Shown in pieces: positions 6,554-15,362 of a stretch of 36,683 nucleotides of DNA. Origin of the DNA: Rickettsiales bacterium (GTDB lineage Bacteria; Pseudomonadota; Alphaproteobacteria; Rickettsiales; JABCZZ01); NCBI GenBank assembly GCA_035765535.1, contig DASTXE010000005.1, positions 1 through 36,683 on the forward strand, read 5' to 3'. Under the pieces are notes generated by a model. That model was given only the letters and a program-made list of their open reading frames with translations. It had not been told where the DNA came from and made no database searches. Positions within the stretch are counted from its first letter, which is position 1, and each line of letters starts with the position of its first letter. A program made the position numbers and the translations under genes.

Positions 6554-7903
6554 ATGCAGACAGCTTTAGAAATAGCATTTATATGTGTAATTCTGGCAGG
6601 AACAGGAATGGATTATTTTGTTAGATTGATAATTCATAAACATGTTTCTTTACTTAATCTTGGATGCGCACTGACAGCTATATTGGGGATATATCTTTTT
6701 CAGAAGGCAACTTCGCGACTTTTACCTGCGCCTATTCCTTCTCCTCAAGCCGAGACTAATTCTTTTGTACTAGATCCGTTTAAGTCATTATTAAACACTG
6801 CAGATCCGCTGCTTGTCATAAGGTTCTTTGCTGCATTTATTGTATTTACAACCCACATTATGATTCTGTTGCATCCGACCCCAGAAGTTCTTGCAGGAAA
6901 ATGGCAATTTCTCAGTGGGGGCGCACATGCCGGCATGGCAATCTTTTTTACCTTATCGGGATTCCTAATGGGAAAAGCCTTCTTATCAGGCCGATACCAT
7001 GCCTCACGCAAAGGAATTCTAATTTTCTATGAAAGCAGATGGATAAGAATATTTCCCCTAATGTGTTTTGTGTTTCTGTTTTTGTGTGTTCTGCAATATC
7101 CTAGTATTCTAAGATTTACTCCATTATCAGCCTTTCGGCTTTTTACCTTCAATTACTACGGGAATACGCTACCGTTTAATGGTATAGGAGCCATGTGGAG
7201 CCTCTCTGTCGAAATGCAGTATTATGTTATAGCTCCTTTTATTTTTCTGCTGTTTAATAGAATCATGACTACTTCTCCTAAGAAGGGAATACTGCTGCTT
7301 ATTGCTGTTATTACCACTCTCACCTTGTTAAAAGGCTGGGTTGCCAATCAATATATGATTTTAGATACTCCCGTTCGTAATCCCCTTCTATTTTCACTGT
7401 TTGGGAATTTACCGTTCTTTTTGATAGGATTTCTATGTAACTATCTTAGCTTTCGCGTGCCTGAAAGAATTGCAAAATATATTGTCAACTGTTGGATAAT
7501 CCCTTTAGAGTTTGCACTGGCTTTTTATCTTTGCAGCTTCGTATTAGCGATTAATTTTACATTCATTTCCATTGGAACGGGAATAACAATAATATTGTTA
7601 GATGGCATAAGGCACACTTCTGCATATAAGGATCTGCATCGATTTAGCATGTTTAGGATTCTTCAGATATTTGGTGTGCTTTCTTATGGCTTTTATCTTT
7701 GGCACTCAGGTATAGGGTATGTTCATTCGCAACTCTTTCCTCATGGATTCAGCACGCACTCATCCTATTTGTTGGAGGCTCTCATCGTCGCCAGTGTTGT
7801 TCTTGTCTTTTCCTTTATCACATTCGTTCTTGTGGAAGACAGATTCAATGCTTATAAACCTATCAATCGCTTCTCAAAGCCAGTCTCAAATATGCACCTT
7901 TGA
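6554..7903 (+). CDS. Acyltransferase-3 family integral membrane O-acyltransferase (OafA/YrhL-like)
   Basis: 449 aa. The acyltransferase-3 domain starts near residue 85 with IRFFAAFIVFTTH (Arg90, His101), the conserved R...H motif that handles the acyl donor. It continues with YESRWIRIFPL and the WSLSVEMQYYVIAP motif, spread over about ten membrane segments. Two extra hydrophobic segments and a Pro-rich linker (residues 1-75) precede the domain. Members transfer acetyl or other acyl groups to sugars of LPS, peptidoglycan or exopolysaccharide at the cytoplasmic membrane. It is the first gene of the AT-rich sugar cluster, 368 bases from the next gene, so probably separately transcribed. The acceptor is presumably the glycan made or modified by the downstream genes, by inference from position. 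Confidence 0.85.
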   Translation: MQTALEIAFICVILAGTGMDYFVRLIIHKHVSLLNLGCALTAILGIYLFQKATSRLLPAPIPSPQAETNSFVLDPFKSLLNTADPLLVIRFFAAFIVFTTHIMILLHPTPEVLAGKWQFLSGGAHAGMAIFFTLSGFLMGKAFLSGRYHASRKGILIFYESRWIRIFPLMCFVFLFLCVLQYPSILRFTPLSAFRLFTFNYYGNTLPFNGIGAMWSLSVEMQYYVIAPFIFLLFNRIMTTSPKKGILLLIAVITTLTLLKGWVANQYMILDTPVRNPLLFSLFGNLPFFLIGFLCNYLSFRVPERIAKYIVNCWIIPLEFALAFYLCSFVLAINFTFISIGTGITIILLDGIRHTSAYKDLHRFSMFRILQIFGVLSYGFYLWHSGIGYVHSQLFPHGFSTHSSYLLEALIVASVVLVFSFITFVLVEDRFNAYKPINRFSKPVSNMHL

Positions 7904-7913
7904 ATAATCAAAT
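7899..7913 (+). repeat. 15-base direct repeat, left copy
   Basis: TTTGAATAATCAAAT, overlapping the stop codon of the acyltransferase gene, is repeated exactly at 8251-8265, 352 bases downstream. The unit itself is an inverted repeat (TTTGA/TCAAA). The two copies bracket a gene-free interval. Confidence 0.5.
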
Positions 7914-8250
7914 GCCTTCTATAAAGAATTTCACATAATCTGCGAATTCATGCTGGAATTGATAATTATCTTATGAAACTTGCCAATTTATCTTGGATAT
8001 ATTCCCTTAATAAGGCCCTGAGGATGAAATAAGGTTTCACGATTTATGGCAGGCATTCGTTGCCGGGGTATAGCATAAACTGCCGTCCTACATGACGAAG
8101 GCTGGTGAGTTACAGCTTAGCAGAGATATCGCGGCATTTTATCTAGCATATAGAATATTTGTAATTATCTTTTCGTTTATTGCCCTTGAGGAGGCCAGCT
8201 ACTAGGCTATTTACTCTTACGGTCCGGAGCATTATAAGTGCAATAGGCAA
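7914..8250. other. Gene-free interval between 15-base direct repeats
   Basis: No open reading frame or RNA gene is recognisable in these 337 bases. They are flanked by exact 15-base direct repeats, which suggests an inserted or deleted segment, or a pair of binding sites for one protein. Confidence 0.4.
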
Positions 8251-8265
8251 TTTGAATAATCAAAT
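8251..8265 (+). repeat. 15-base direct repeat, right copy
   Basis: This is an exact copy of 7899-7913 (TTTGAATAATCAAAT). It ends 6 bases before the start codon of the PglD-like gene, where it could act as an operator. Confidence 0.5.
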
Positions 8266-8271
8266 ATTTAT

Positions 8272-8946
8272 ATGAAGAAATTAGTAATTGTTGGAGCCGG
8301 AGAATTTGCACATATCGCTTACGAGTATTTCACTCATGATTCGGATTATAAAGTAGTTGGATTTGCAGTAGAGAAAACATTTATTACAAACCCAACCCTA
8401 GTTGGGTTGCCAGTGATTCCTGTGGAGGAAATGGAAAACATCTTCTCTCCAGAAGCACACGCGGCATTTGTGGCGGTGACATTTACCCAATTAAATCGTG
8501 TACGTACTCGTTTATACCGTATGATGAAAGAAAAAGGGTATAAGCTTGCCAATTACATCAGCAGTAGGGCTTTCGTATGGCGTAATGTTATTTTAGGAGA
8601 GAATATATTTGTTTTTGAAAATAATGTAATCCAGCCGTTCGTAACCATAGGCAATAACGTGGTGTTATGGTCAGGTAATCATATTGGGCATCAGTCTGTT
8701 GTGCAGGATAACTGCTTTATATCATCATATGTTGTAGTTTCCGGATATTGCACTATAGGGGAAAATAGTTTTCTGGGTGTCAATACAACGATTTCCGATC
8801 ACATTACAATCGCAAAAGATAACTTTACACGTCCAGCTACCGTTATTACAAAGAACACAGAGGAAAATACAATGTACGATGGAAACCCAGCGGTAGCACT
8901 CAAAGTGCCTACTAGGCGGTTCTTTAAAATTGCCGAGTCATTATGA
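8272..8946 (+). CDS. PglD/NeuD-like sugar acyltransferase with left-handed beta-helix
   Basis: 224 aa. The N-terminus (KKLVIVGAGEFAHIAYEYF) is the nucleotide-sugar-binding Rossmann-like domain of the PglD/NeuD family. From about residue 100 come hexapeptide repeats (LGENIFVFENNVIQPFVTIGNNVVLWSGNHIGH...IGENSFLGVNTTI) that build the acyl-CoA-binding beta-helix; His in SGNHIGHQS is the likely catalytic base. Such enzymes N- or O-acylate amino sugars. With FdtA- and DegT-type genes downstream, it could do the FdtC/QdtC step, acylation of the 3-amino group of dTDP-3-amino-3,6-dideoxyhexose; this is inference. It starts a tightly packed operon and overlaps the next gene by 4 bases (ATGA). Confidence 0.8.
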   Translation: MKKLVIVGAGEFAHIAYEYFTHDSDYKVVGFAVEKTFITNPTLVGLPVIPVEEMENIFSPEAHAAFVAVTFTQLNRVRTRLYRMMKEKGYKLANYISSRAFVWRNVILGENIFVFENNVIQPFVTIGNNVVLWSGNHIGHQSVVQDNCFISSYVVVSGYCTIGENSFLGVNTTISDHITIAKDNFTRPATVITKNTEENTMYDGNPAVALKVPTRRFFKIAESL

Positions 8947-9857
8947 AATGGATTAAGGAAGGACTTGTATTCGGTCCTGCCGGACGTGTTTCTTGGGCAG
9001 CGCATTCCGCATTGCAGCCCAGTCCATTACGCTTTAGTAAAGAGGTTATCCGTATTTATGCCGGTATGAGAGATGCCGATGATATTTCCCGCATCGGATA
9101 TGTCGATGTCAAAGCGGATAATCCGTCAGAAGTTATTGGGATATCAGAGGCTCCTTGTCTGGATATTGGCATCGCTGGATGTTTTGATGATAATGGGGTT
9201 GTACCCTGCTGTGCAGTGCAGACACAAGAGGGCATTTATCTATATTATGCGGGATACCAGTTGGTCGGTAAGGTACGATTTCTGGTATTTGGAGGTCTGG
9301 CTTTCAGTCGTGATGGTAGCAAATTTGAGCGTGTTCAGGTTGTGCCAGTCGTTGATAGAACCCCAACAGAAACTCTTTTTAGAGTTATTCATACGGCTAT
9401 GCAGGATGGCGGGCGCTGGCGCATCTGGTATGGTGGCGGTTCGCAATTCCAGCAGGGTAAATATAAAACACTTCCCGTTTATGATATTCGTTACACAGAA
9501 TCTGCTGATGGTATTCACATTCCCCAAGAGGGTAGGGTAGTACTGCCGACTTCAGGTGACGAATACAGGATTGCAAGACCGAATGTTATTAAAAAGGCGG
9601 ATGGCTACCATATGTTCTTATGTCATGGTAGTGAAACAGATCCTTACAGTTTGGGGTATGCATACTCCAAAGATGGCATAAACTGGATTCGCAATGATGC
9701 TTTATTGGGATTAGAGAAAACTTCCGGCAGTTGGGATAGTGAGATGATGGCATACCCTGCCTATATCGAAACGGAAGAAAACGCCTATCTATTTTATAAT
9801 GGGAACAATTACGGCTATGAGGGGTTTGGTTATGCAAGGCTCGTCAGTGCGGATTGA
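8943..9857 (+). CDS. Five-bladed beta-propeller glycosidase-like protein (GH43/GH32-like fold)
   Basis: 304 aa, overlapping its neighbour by ATGA at 8943. Repeated blade-like motifs are visible: IRIYAGMRDADDISRIGYV, IYLYYAGYQ, WRIWYGGGSQF, DIRYTESADGIHI, YHMFLCHGSE, SLGYAYSKDGINW, AYLFYNGNNYGYEGFGYA. Alternation of YxG strands with S.DGi.w turns is typical of GH43/62/32-type propellers. No signal peptide is present, so it acts in the cytosol. Proteins of this kind occur in O-antigen and sugar-modification clusters with no proven activity; catalytic acids cannot be assigned from the sequence. It could bind or process a nucleotide sugar rather than hydrolyse a polymer. Confidence 0.65.
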   Translation: MKWIKEGLVFGPAGRVSWAAHSALQPSPLRFSKEVIRIYAGMRDADDISRIGYVDVKADNPSEVIGISEAPCLDIGIAGCFDDNGVVPCCAVQTQEGIYLYYAGYQLVGKVRFLVFGGLAFSRDGSKFERVQVVPVVDRTPTETLFRVIHTAMQDGGRWRIWYGGGSQFQQGKYKTLPVYDIRYTESADGIHIPQEGRVVLPTSGDEYRIARPNVIKKADGYHMFLCHGSETDPYSLGYAYSKDGINWIRNDALLGLEKTSGSWDSEMMAYPAYIETEENAYLFYNGNNYGYEGFGYARLVSAD

Positions 9858-10782
9858 ACCTTACACATCAGCATACAAACCAGCTTGGGATGCATTTGTC
9901 ACTGATTCAAAGAACGCGACCTTTCTTTTTTATCGTGATTACATGGACTATCATGCGGACCGATTTCAGGATAGTTCGTTGCTGATTTATGATGAGAATG
10001 AAAGACTGGTTGCTTTATTCCCTGCCAGTATTAAGGATACCACGGTCACTTCTCATGCAGGTCTTACCTATGGTGGTATTTTGTCCTGCAATCGCATGAC
10101 GGCAGGTAGGATGCTACTTATATTCACAGCAGTTAAGCAGCATTATGCAAAGCTTGGCATTTCGCGTATGCTATATAAAGCGATTCCGTCGTTTTATGCA
10201 ACGGTTCCAACCGGTGAAGATTTGTATGCTCTTTTTATTCATAATGCCACTTTGATCCGTCGTGATATCACCAGTACAATATTCATACCGGAACGCCTTC
10301 CATTTGCCAAGGGTAAGAAATATAACCTTTCAAAGGCGCGTAAAGCACATATTACCGTACGCAAAACACAAGACTATGCAACCTTCTGGGAAATTGAAAC
10401 GCAGGTGCTCAAAGAGCATAATGCTGTGCCGGTGCACTCTTTAAAGGAAATAACGTCTCTTGCTTACGCATTTCCGAACAATATACAATTATTCGGCGCT
10501 TTTATCGACGATAAAATGGTTGCTGGCATTGTCGTATATCAATCCAGGAAAACAGCCCATGCCCAATATATGGGAGCGAATGCGGATGGGCTACAATATG
10601 GGGCATTAGATGCAATTATTGCCTATCTGCTGGATGTAGAATATAAAACATATCTATACTTTGATTTTGGTATTTCCACAGAAGATGGGGGAAAGTTTTT
10701 AAATCAAGGGCTTATTGCCCAAAAAGAAATGCTTGGGGGGCGCGCCGCAACCTACGATCATTATGAAATGTCCATCGAATGA
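9832..10782 (+). CDS. GNAT/FemAB-like N-acyltransferase of the sugar cluster
   Basis: About 316 aa. The ATG at 9832 is preferred because GAGGGG lies 8 bases upstream; an ATG at 9799 has no such site. It overlaps the end of the propeller gene by 26 bases. The protein has the two-lobed look of FemAB/GNAT proteins: an early FLFYRDYMDYHADRF and LVALFPASI block, and a late block IQLFGAFIDDKMVAGIVVYQ...HAQYMGAN followed by YLYFDFGISTEDGG. These resemble the acyl-CoA/aminoacyl transferase core strands. Relatives in polysaccharide loci acylate amino sugars. It shares an ATGA overlap with the next gene. With the PglD-like enzyme and the acyltransferase-3, the locus has three candidate acylating enzymes. 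Confidence 0.65.
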   Translation: MQGSSVRIEPYTSAYKPAWDAFVTDSKNATFLFYRDYMDYHADRFQDSSLLIYDENERLVALFPASIKDTTVTSHAGLTYGGILSCNRMTAGRMLLIFTAVKQHYAKLGISRMLYKAIPSFYATVPTGEDLYALFIHNATLIRRDITSTIFIPERLPFAKGKKYNLSKARKAHITVRKTQDYATFWEIETQVLKEHNAVPVHSLKEITSLAYAFPNNIQLFGAFIDDKMVAGIVVYQSRKTAHAQYMGANADGLQYGALDAIIAYLLDVEYKTYLYFDFGISTEDGGKFLNQGLIAQKEMLGGRAATYDHYEMSIE

Positions 10783-11702
10783 AGACACTCTCTATTGTTA
10801 TACCTGTCTATTTTAATGCAGAATCCTTGCCAGTGCTTTTCGAGCGATTGAAGGATATCGAGCTACGTATTACCACTTTGGAAATGGCACTAGAACTGAT
10901 CTTCGTCGATGACGGTTCAGGCGATAATTCGCTTGCTGTGCTACTAGATATCAAACAGAGCAGGCCAGCAACCAAAGTTATCAAGTTAACACGCAATTTT
11001 GGAGCAGTACATGCCTCAAAATGCGGTCTGCAACACGCAACAGGTGATTGCTTTATGATTCTGGCTGCAGATTTGCAGGATCCGCCAGAATTGATCATGG
11101 AAATGGTGCAGAAATGGCAGGCAGGTTCAAAGTTCACGATCTGTGTACGTAACAGCCGTGAAGATCCTGCAGCCAGTAAATTATTTGCGGTCATTTATTA
11201 TTGGTTGCTGCATAAACTTGTCATATCCGATTATCCCAGCGGTGGATATGATATGGCTTTAATTGATAAGCGGCTCATTCCGCATTTGCAGAACAGCTCT
11301 AAAAATCTTTATACGCCATTGCTTGCCTACTGGCTGGGCTATAAGCCGGAAGTTATTTATTATCGTCGGGCTAAGCGTGAACATGGCAAGTCTCGCTGGA
11401 CTTTTACGAAGAAGTTTAAAGCATTCCTGGATGTAATGCTTGGCTTCTCCGTTACTCCTATACGGCTAATCTCCTGCATTGGGGCAATTATATCGGCATG
11501 CAGTTTTGCATATGGTATTAATATTGTTATACACGCTCTATTGGGGGATATTTACGTTCCAGGCTTCGCGTCCATCGCTGCATTGATTACGTTTCTGTTA
11601 GGCCTTATTATTTTGATGCTTGGAATGATGGGGGAATATCTCTGGCGTGTCTTCGATGAACTCAATAAACGCCCAGAGGTTGTCATTGAAGAAATTTATT
11701 AG
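10779..11702 (+). CDS. Polyprenyl-phosphate glycosyltransferase, GT2 (GtrB/DPM1-like)
   Basis: 307 aa. The GT-A domain begins SIVIPVYFNAESLPVL, has VDDGSGD (Asp44-Asp45) and the AADLQDPPEL motif (about 97-105). Then come TRNFGAVHAS and KREHGKSRWTF near residue 205. Two C-terminal membrane helices follow (about 225-295). This architecture is that of GtrB/ArnC/DPM1 enzymes that load a sugar from a nucleotide donor onto undecaprenyl phosphate on the cytosolic side. It overlaps the preceding gene by ATGA and is followed at once by a GtrA-like gene, the usual pairing for O-antigen glucosylation systems. Confidence 0.9.
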   Translation: MKTLSIVIPVYFNAESLPVLFERLKDIELRITTLEMALELIFVDDGSGDNSLAVLLDIKQSRPATKVIKLTRNFGAVHASKCGLQHATGDCFMILAADLQDPPELIMEMVQKWQAGSKFTICVRNSREDPAASKLFAVIYYWLLHKLVISDYPSGGYDMALIDKRLIPHLQNSSKNLYTPLLAYWLGYKPEVIYYRRAKREHGKSRWTFTKKFKAFLDVMLGFSVTPIRLISCIGAIISACSFAYGINIVIHALLGDIYVPGFASIAALITFLLGLIILMLGMMGEYLWRVFDELNKRPEVVIEEIY

Positions 11703-12066
11703 GAATCGTTTCATCCGCTTTATATGCACTGGTGGTGCTACCACTGTGGCGAGTTATTTAATTTACCTGCTGATGTTGCATTATGTAAGCTATTATCTGG
11801 CATTTTCCTTTTCCTTTGCAGCAGGAATCATCATTGCTTATCTGCTCAATAGCCTCTTTGTATTTAATGTACCTTTGACGCTTTATAGGCTGACTAGTTA
11901 TCCTATTGTGTATTGTGCTCAATATTTGGCTTCCCTTGCTTTGTTAAGCCTTGAAGTGAGGTTGTTGGGGCTTGACCAGCGATTTGCTCCTCTTATAAAC
12001 ATAGTTTTGCTGCTACCATTCACATTTTTACTGAATAAGCACTTTCTTACCCGGGGGATGAAATGA
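11686..12066 (+). CDS. GtrA-like membrane protein, putative polyprenyl-sugar flippase
   Basis: Four membrane segments with the GtrA signature at the start (FIRFICTGGATTVASYLIYLL) and basic residues between helices. The proposed start is TTG at 11686, with AGAGG 6 bases upstream. The same frame is open to ATG 11656 and ATG 11647 inside the preceding gene, so the N-terminus is uncertain (126-139 aa). GtrA proteins are thought to flip the undecaprenyl-phosphate-linked sugar made by GtrB across the membrane. It overlaps the next gene by 4 bases. Confidence 0.85.
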   Translation: MKKFIRNRFIRFICTGGATTVASYLIYLLMLHYVSYYLAFSFSFAAGIIIAYLLNSLFVFNVPLTLYRLTSYPIVYCAQYLASLALLSLEVRLLGLDQRFAPLINIVLLLPFTFLLNKHFLTRGMK

Positions 12067-12497
12067 TTGCTACATCCATAGATGATTGTAAGCTCATACA
12101 ATTGCCTAAGATATCCGATCCAAGAGGGAATTTAACGTTCATTGAAGCCGAGCGGCATATTCATTTTCCTATAAAGCGCGTATACTATCTGTATGATGTT
12201 CCGGGCGGTGCAGAACGTGGCGGACATGCACATAAGGCGTTGCATCAGTTTCTAATTGCTATGTCTGGCTCATTCGATGTTGTGTTGGACGATGGTCACC
12301 GGAAAAAGACTATTCAGCTTAACCGAAGTTATGCGGGCCTGACCATCTGCCCCTATATATGGCGGGAAGTGAATAATTTTTCCTCTGGGGCCGTTTGCCT
12401 GGTGCTGGCATCTGAATATTATGACGAGGCCGATTATTTTAGAGAGTATGAGAACTTTATTAAAGCGCGTAGTTTCCTACGAGAAGCTGTAGCATGA
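12063..12497 (+). CDS. fdtA: dTDP-4-oxo-6-deoxyhexose 3,4-ketoisomerase (FdtA/QdtA-type cupin)
   Basis: 144 aa, a single cupin domain. The family signature is clear: [12 protein letters not shown] (19-30), [13 protein letters not shown] (37-49), [27 protein letters not shown] (52-78) and [17 protein letters not shown] near the end. His55 and His57 of the HAHK motif are the known catalytic region. Enzymes of this family convert dTDP-4-oxo-6-deoxyglucose into the 3-oxo sugar; FdtA and QdtA differ in C4 stereochemistry and cannot be told apart here. ATGA-type overlaps join it to both neighbours, so it is translationally coupled to the aminotransferase that uses its product. No rmlA/rmlB genes lie in the window, so the dTDP-4-oxo precursor must be made elsewhere. 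Confidence 0.85.
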   Translation: MIATSIDDCKLIQLPKISDPRGNLTFIEAERHIHFPIKRVYYLYDVPGGAERGGHAHKALHQFLIAMSGSFDVVLDDGHRKKTIQLNRSYAGLTICPYIWREVNNFSSGAVCLVLASEYYDEADYFREYENFIKARSFLREAVA

Positions 12498-13579
12498 TTC
12501 CGTTTCTTGACCTGAAATCCATTAATGCGCGGTTGCGTGAAGAATTTCATACAGCGCTTGATCATGTACTGGATTCTGGCTGGCTTGTCCTGGGTAAGGA
12601 AGTAGATGCTTTTGAGCAAGAGTTTGCGGATTATTGCGGTGTCAACCATTGTATCGGTGTTGGTAATGGGTTGGAGGCGTTACATCTCGTTCTACATGCA
12701 TGGAATATCGGTGCAGGGGATGAAGTTATCGTGCCATCTAACACTTATATTGCTACATGGCTCGCTGTTAGTTATGCTGGTGCTATTCCCGTTCCCGTCG
12801 AGCCTGATACTGTCACATATAATATTGACCCTGCTCAGATTGAGGCGGTTATAACTCCTCGTACAAAGGCAATTATTCCCGTACATCTTTATGGTCAGCC
12901 TGCCGATATGGACCCTATTCTGGCAATAGCAGAAAAATACAATCTTAAAGTACTGGAGGATGCCGCACAAGCGCATGGTGCTAGTTATCGTGGGAAAAAG
13001 ACTGGAGCACTTGGGCACGCAGCTGGCTTTAGTTTTTATCCTGGCAAGAATCTTGGAGCGCTAGGAGATGGTGGCGCAGTCACGACCGATGATCCGGAAC
13101 TGGCAAAACAAATACGCCTATTGCGCAACTACGGTTCAAATATTAAGTATCATAATGAAGTAAAAGGTTTCAATTCGCGGTTAGATGAATTGCAGGCTGC
13201 TTTCCTGCGTGTGAAACTTAAAACTCTGGATCAGGATAACGCTACTCGCCGCAATATTGCGGCTGTCTATCTTGAGGGGCTGAAAGATCTTGGCTTAACC
13301 TTACCTTGTGTGCCGCCATGGGCAGAGCCGGCATGGCATTTGTTCGTTATTCGAAGCCCTGAAAGAGATTCGTTGCAAGCACATCTGCATAATACCGGAA
13401 TCGGTACCCTAATACATTATCCCATACCCCCCCATTCACAACCTGCTTACCATTTGCAGCGATCTTACCCTGCTGCACAGGCGCTCAGCCAGGAAATTCT
13501 AAGCCTTCCTCTTACCCCGAATATGCCGCAGGAGCATGTGCAAAGAGTCGTTTCTGCATGCCGAACATTCAGGAATTGA
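12494..13579 (+). CDS. fdtB: DegT/DnrJ/EryC1-family PLP sugar aminotransferase (FdtB/QdtB-like)
   Basis: 361 aa, full length for the family. Motifs: [22 protein letters not shown] (28-49), the [11 protein letters not shown] phosphate-binding segment (55-65), [10 protein letters not shown] with Asp156, and [15 protein letters not shown] with Lys185 as the PLP Schiff-base lysine. RLDELQAA (about 226-233) contributes to the active site. Following an FdtA-type gene, the predicted reaction is transamination of dTDP-3-oxo-6-deoxyhexose to the 3-amino sugar (Fuc3N or Qui3N type) using glutamate. The start overlaps the ketoisomerase gene by 4 bases. The symbol follows pathway context; QdtB is the alternative. 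Confidence 0.85.
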   Translation: MIPFLDLKSINARLREEFHTALDHVLDSGWLVLGKEVDAFEQEFADYCGVNHCIGVGNGLEALHLVLHAWNIGAGDEVIVPSNTYIATWLAVSYAGAIPVPVEPDTVTYNIDPAQIEAVITPRTKAIIPVHLYGQPADMDPILAIAEKYNLKVLEDAAQAHGASYRGKKTGALGHAAGFSFYPGKNLGALGDGGAVTTDDPELAKQIRLLRNYGSNIKYHNEVKGFNSRLDELQAAFLRVKLKTLDQDNATRRNIAAVYLEGLKDLGLTLPCVPPWAEPAWHLFVIRSPERDSLQAHLHNTGIGTLIHYPIPPHSQPAYHLQRSYPAAQALSQEILSLPLTPNMPQEHVQRVVSACRTFRN

Positions 13580-13583
13580 CCGC

Positions 13584-15251
13584 ATGCATGCTGTTAAAAC
13601 CACCGTTGCCTGGACTACCATTGGTATTCTAGCCGTTGCTATCGGACTTACGTGTTTCTCGCCCCTTTATCCCGACGAGTTTGCTTACAAAATATTCCTT
13701 GAGCGTTACTTTATTAACGGCGGCTTTAAACAATCAGTATTGCCTTTCTGTCCTAGTGGATTTCTGGTAAGGCCCGGTGCATTACTTGTCCCGGCAGCTA
13801 TGTTTTGGGCAGTTATAAGCCATCTGGGAGATACATGGATATCTTATCGTTTCTTACCCTATATAGGGTTGGCATTTTTATATGGTGTGTTGATCTGGCA
13901 TAATCTGATAAGGGGAAACCAAACTTTTTGGCCCTTATTATTATTTTCTGTTCTGGGACCTATGCTGTATGGCATTACCATGCTGCGCCCAGAAATTTTA
14001 ATACTTGCGTCATGTATGGCATTATACGCAATGGCTGTTCATATGCTTTCTCAGCAGGGTGTACGGCTTTACATATATGCGGGTACACAATTAATCATTT
14101 TTAGCTTCATTGCTTTTGTCCATCCGAAGGCTCTATACCTTTCGGTGCTGGTAATAGCAGCAATCATACTAGCATCAGCAAATATTAGACGGCTTTCCAC
14201 CCGCATTTTGTACATAATGTTGTTTCTTGGACTCTTGTTCGGACTTATTCATGCTACAATACAGTTACATGAAGCAGGCTTTCTATCATGTGCTTCTATT
14301 CCTAATATAAAGGGAAGTATGGAAGCACAGGCGGCAAACCCTCTCGATTTGCTTAAAAAACCTGATGTATTTTTCTCTAATTTATACACAGCAATGCGAT
14401 GGAGCCTGTTAGAACAAAGCCTACAGCGTATGATGTTCCACCCACCTTATCAGGTGGGATATCTGCCCCCGCTTAACGGATATTTTGATAGTCTTGAAAA
14501 TGTATTGATAGTTGGAGCTCTTCTAGCACTTGTTTCCTATATTATAATAAAGTTATGTGCTTGCCTGTTTTATTTAAAGTTTCCGGCAGATCGGAAGCAA
14601 CTTTATTTGGTCATCTCAGTGATGATTTCTTTATTTGCTCCCTTCTTTCTAAGTATTGTTAAACATTTTTATGAAGTTGCTTTTTTCACCTGCTCACTGA
14701 TGATTGTAGCTGTATTGCTCTGGCCCTTTTATGTCCAAGCGGAGATATTGAAAGGTCGATATGCAAAATTTAGTACTCTCTTAAGCATCTCAATGCCTAT
14801 TTATATGATAGTTGCTGCTATATTGGGTGCATGGCTGGCATATCACGATTTTACCGTTGAATTTAGGAAAGGTTATGAGGGGCCTAGCCAATCCTATATG
14901 ACGGATAGAAACGTTTTGAGTAAAAAAATACGACAGGTCTTGACAGATCAGCAGATACCAGTGACGGCCCCGATGATTATAGATGATATCACATATGATG
15001 CCGTAAAATACCACCCGGTGGTTGTGCCTGTTACATATCTAATGCTTGGATTGGGCTTTATGCCTAAGGCTGTAGAAGATTCCTTGGCAACTTATAATGT
15101 ACACTACGGTATTATTAGTTGTTCTCTCTATGATATGCTCAAGTCGCTGCTTCTCTCTAAAGAGATAATGAAACTGCCTTATACTAAAGAAGTATATAAG
15201 ATAGGGCTTATCCAAACAACTCTATGCTTGTTTAGATTAGATTCGCATTGA
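13584..15251 (+). CDS. Polytopic membrane protein, GT-C glycosyltransferase-like
   Basis: About 555 aa from ATG 13584, which has AGGA 9 bases upstream; an upstream ATG at 13536 lies inside the aminotransferase gene and is less likely. Roughly 11-12 hydrophobic segments are seen. The first extracytoplasmic loop carries SPLYPDEFAYKIFLERY with Asp31-Glu32, like the acidic motif of GT-C enzymes such as ArnT or protein mannosyltransferases. An Arg-containing MLRPEILILAS segment and a large C-terminal non-membrane domain (about residue 410 on) follow. GT-C enzymes use polyprenyl-linked sugars, so it could transfer the sugar loaded by the GtrB-like and flipped by the GtrA-like protein. It is the last gene of the operon. 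The family match is by architecture only. Confidence 0.65.
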   Translation: MHAVKTTVAWTTIGILAVAIGLTCFSPLYPDEFAYKIFLERYFINGGFKQSVLPFCPSGFLVRPGALLVPAAMFWAVISHLGDTWISYRFLPYIGLAFLYGVLIWHNLIRGNQTFWPLLLFSVLGPMLYGITMLRPEILILASCMALYAMAVHMLSQQGVRLYIYAGTQLIIFSFIAFVHPKALYLSVLVIAAIILASANIRRLSTRILYIMLFLGLLFGLIHATIQLHEAGFLSCASIPNIKGSMEAQAANPLDLLKKPDVFFSNLYTAMRWSLLEQSLQRMMFHPPYQVGYLPPLNGYFDSLENVLIVGALLALVSYIIIKLCACLFYLKFPADRKQLYLVISVMISLFAPFFLSIVKHFYEVAFFTCSLMIVAVLLWPFYVQAEILKGRYAKFSTLLSISMPIYMIVAAILGAWLAYHDFTVEFRKGYEGPSQSYMTDRNVLSKKIRQVLTDQQIPVTAPMIIDDITYDAVKYHPVVVPVTYLMLGLGFMPKAVEDSLATYNVHYGIISCSLYDMLKSLLLSKEIMKLPYTKEVYKIGLIQTTLCLFRLDSH

Positions 15252-15362
15252 ACCTGACGATACTATAATCAAGCAAATACGGAAAAGTACGGCGAGGAAA
15301 TCTGTGGTGAAAACACGAATTATATAAGTAATCAGCTAGGTTGCTAACCTAGGGTGTGACCT
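15252..15362. other. Non-coding left flank of repeat copy 3
   Basis: No gene. It contains AAAAGTACGG at 15283-15292 (also at 3432 and 15472). It also has a perfect 5-bp hairpin CTAGG(15336-15340)/CCTAG(15348-15352) with a 7-base loop that mimics an anticodon arm. Confidence 0.4.
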
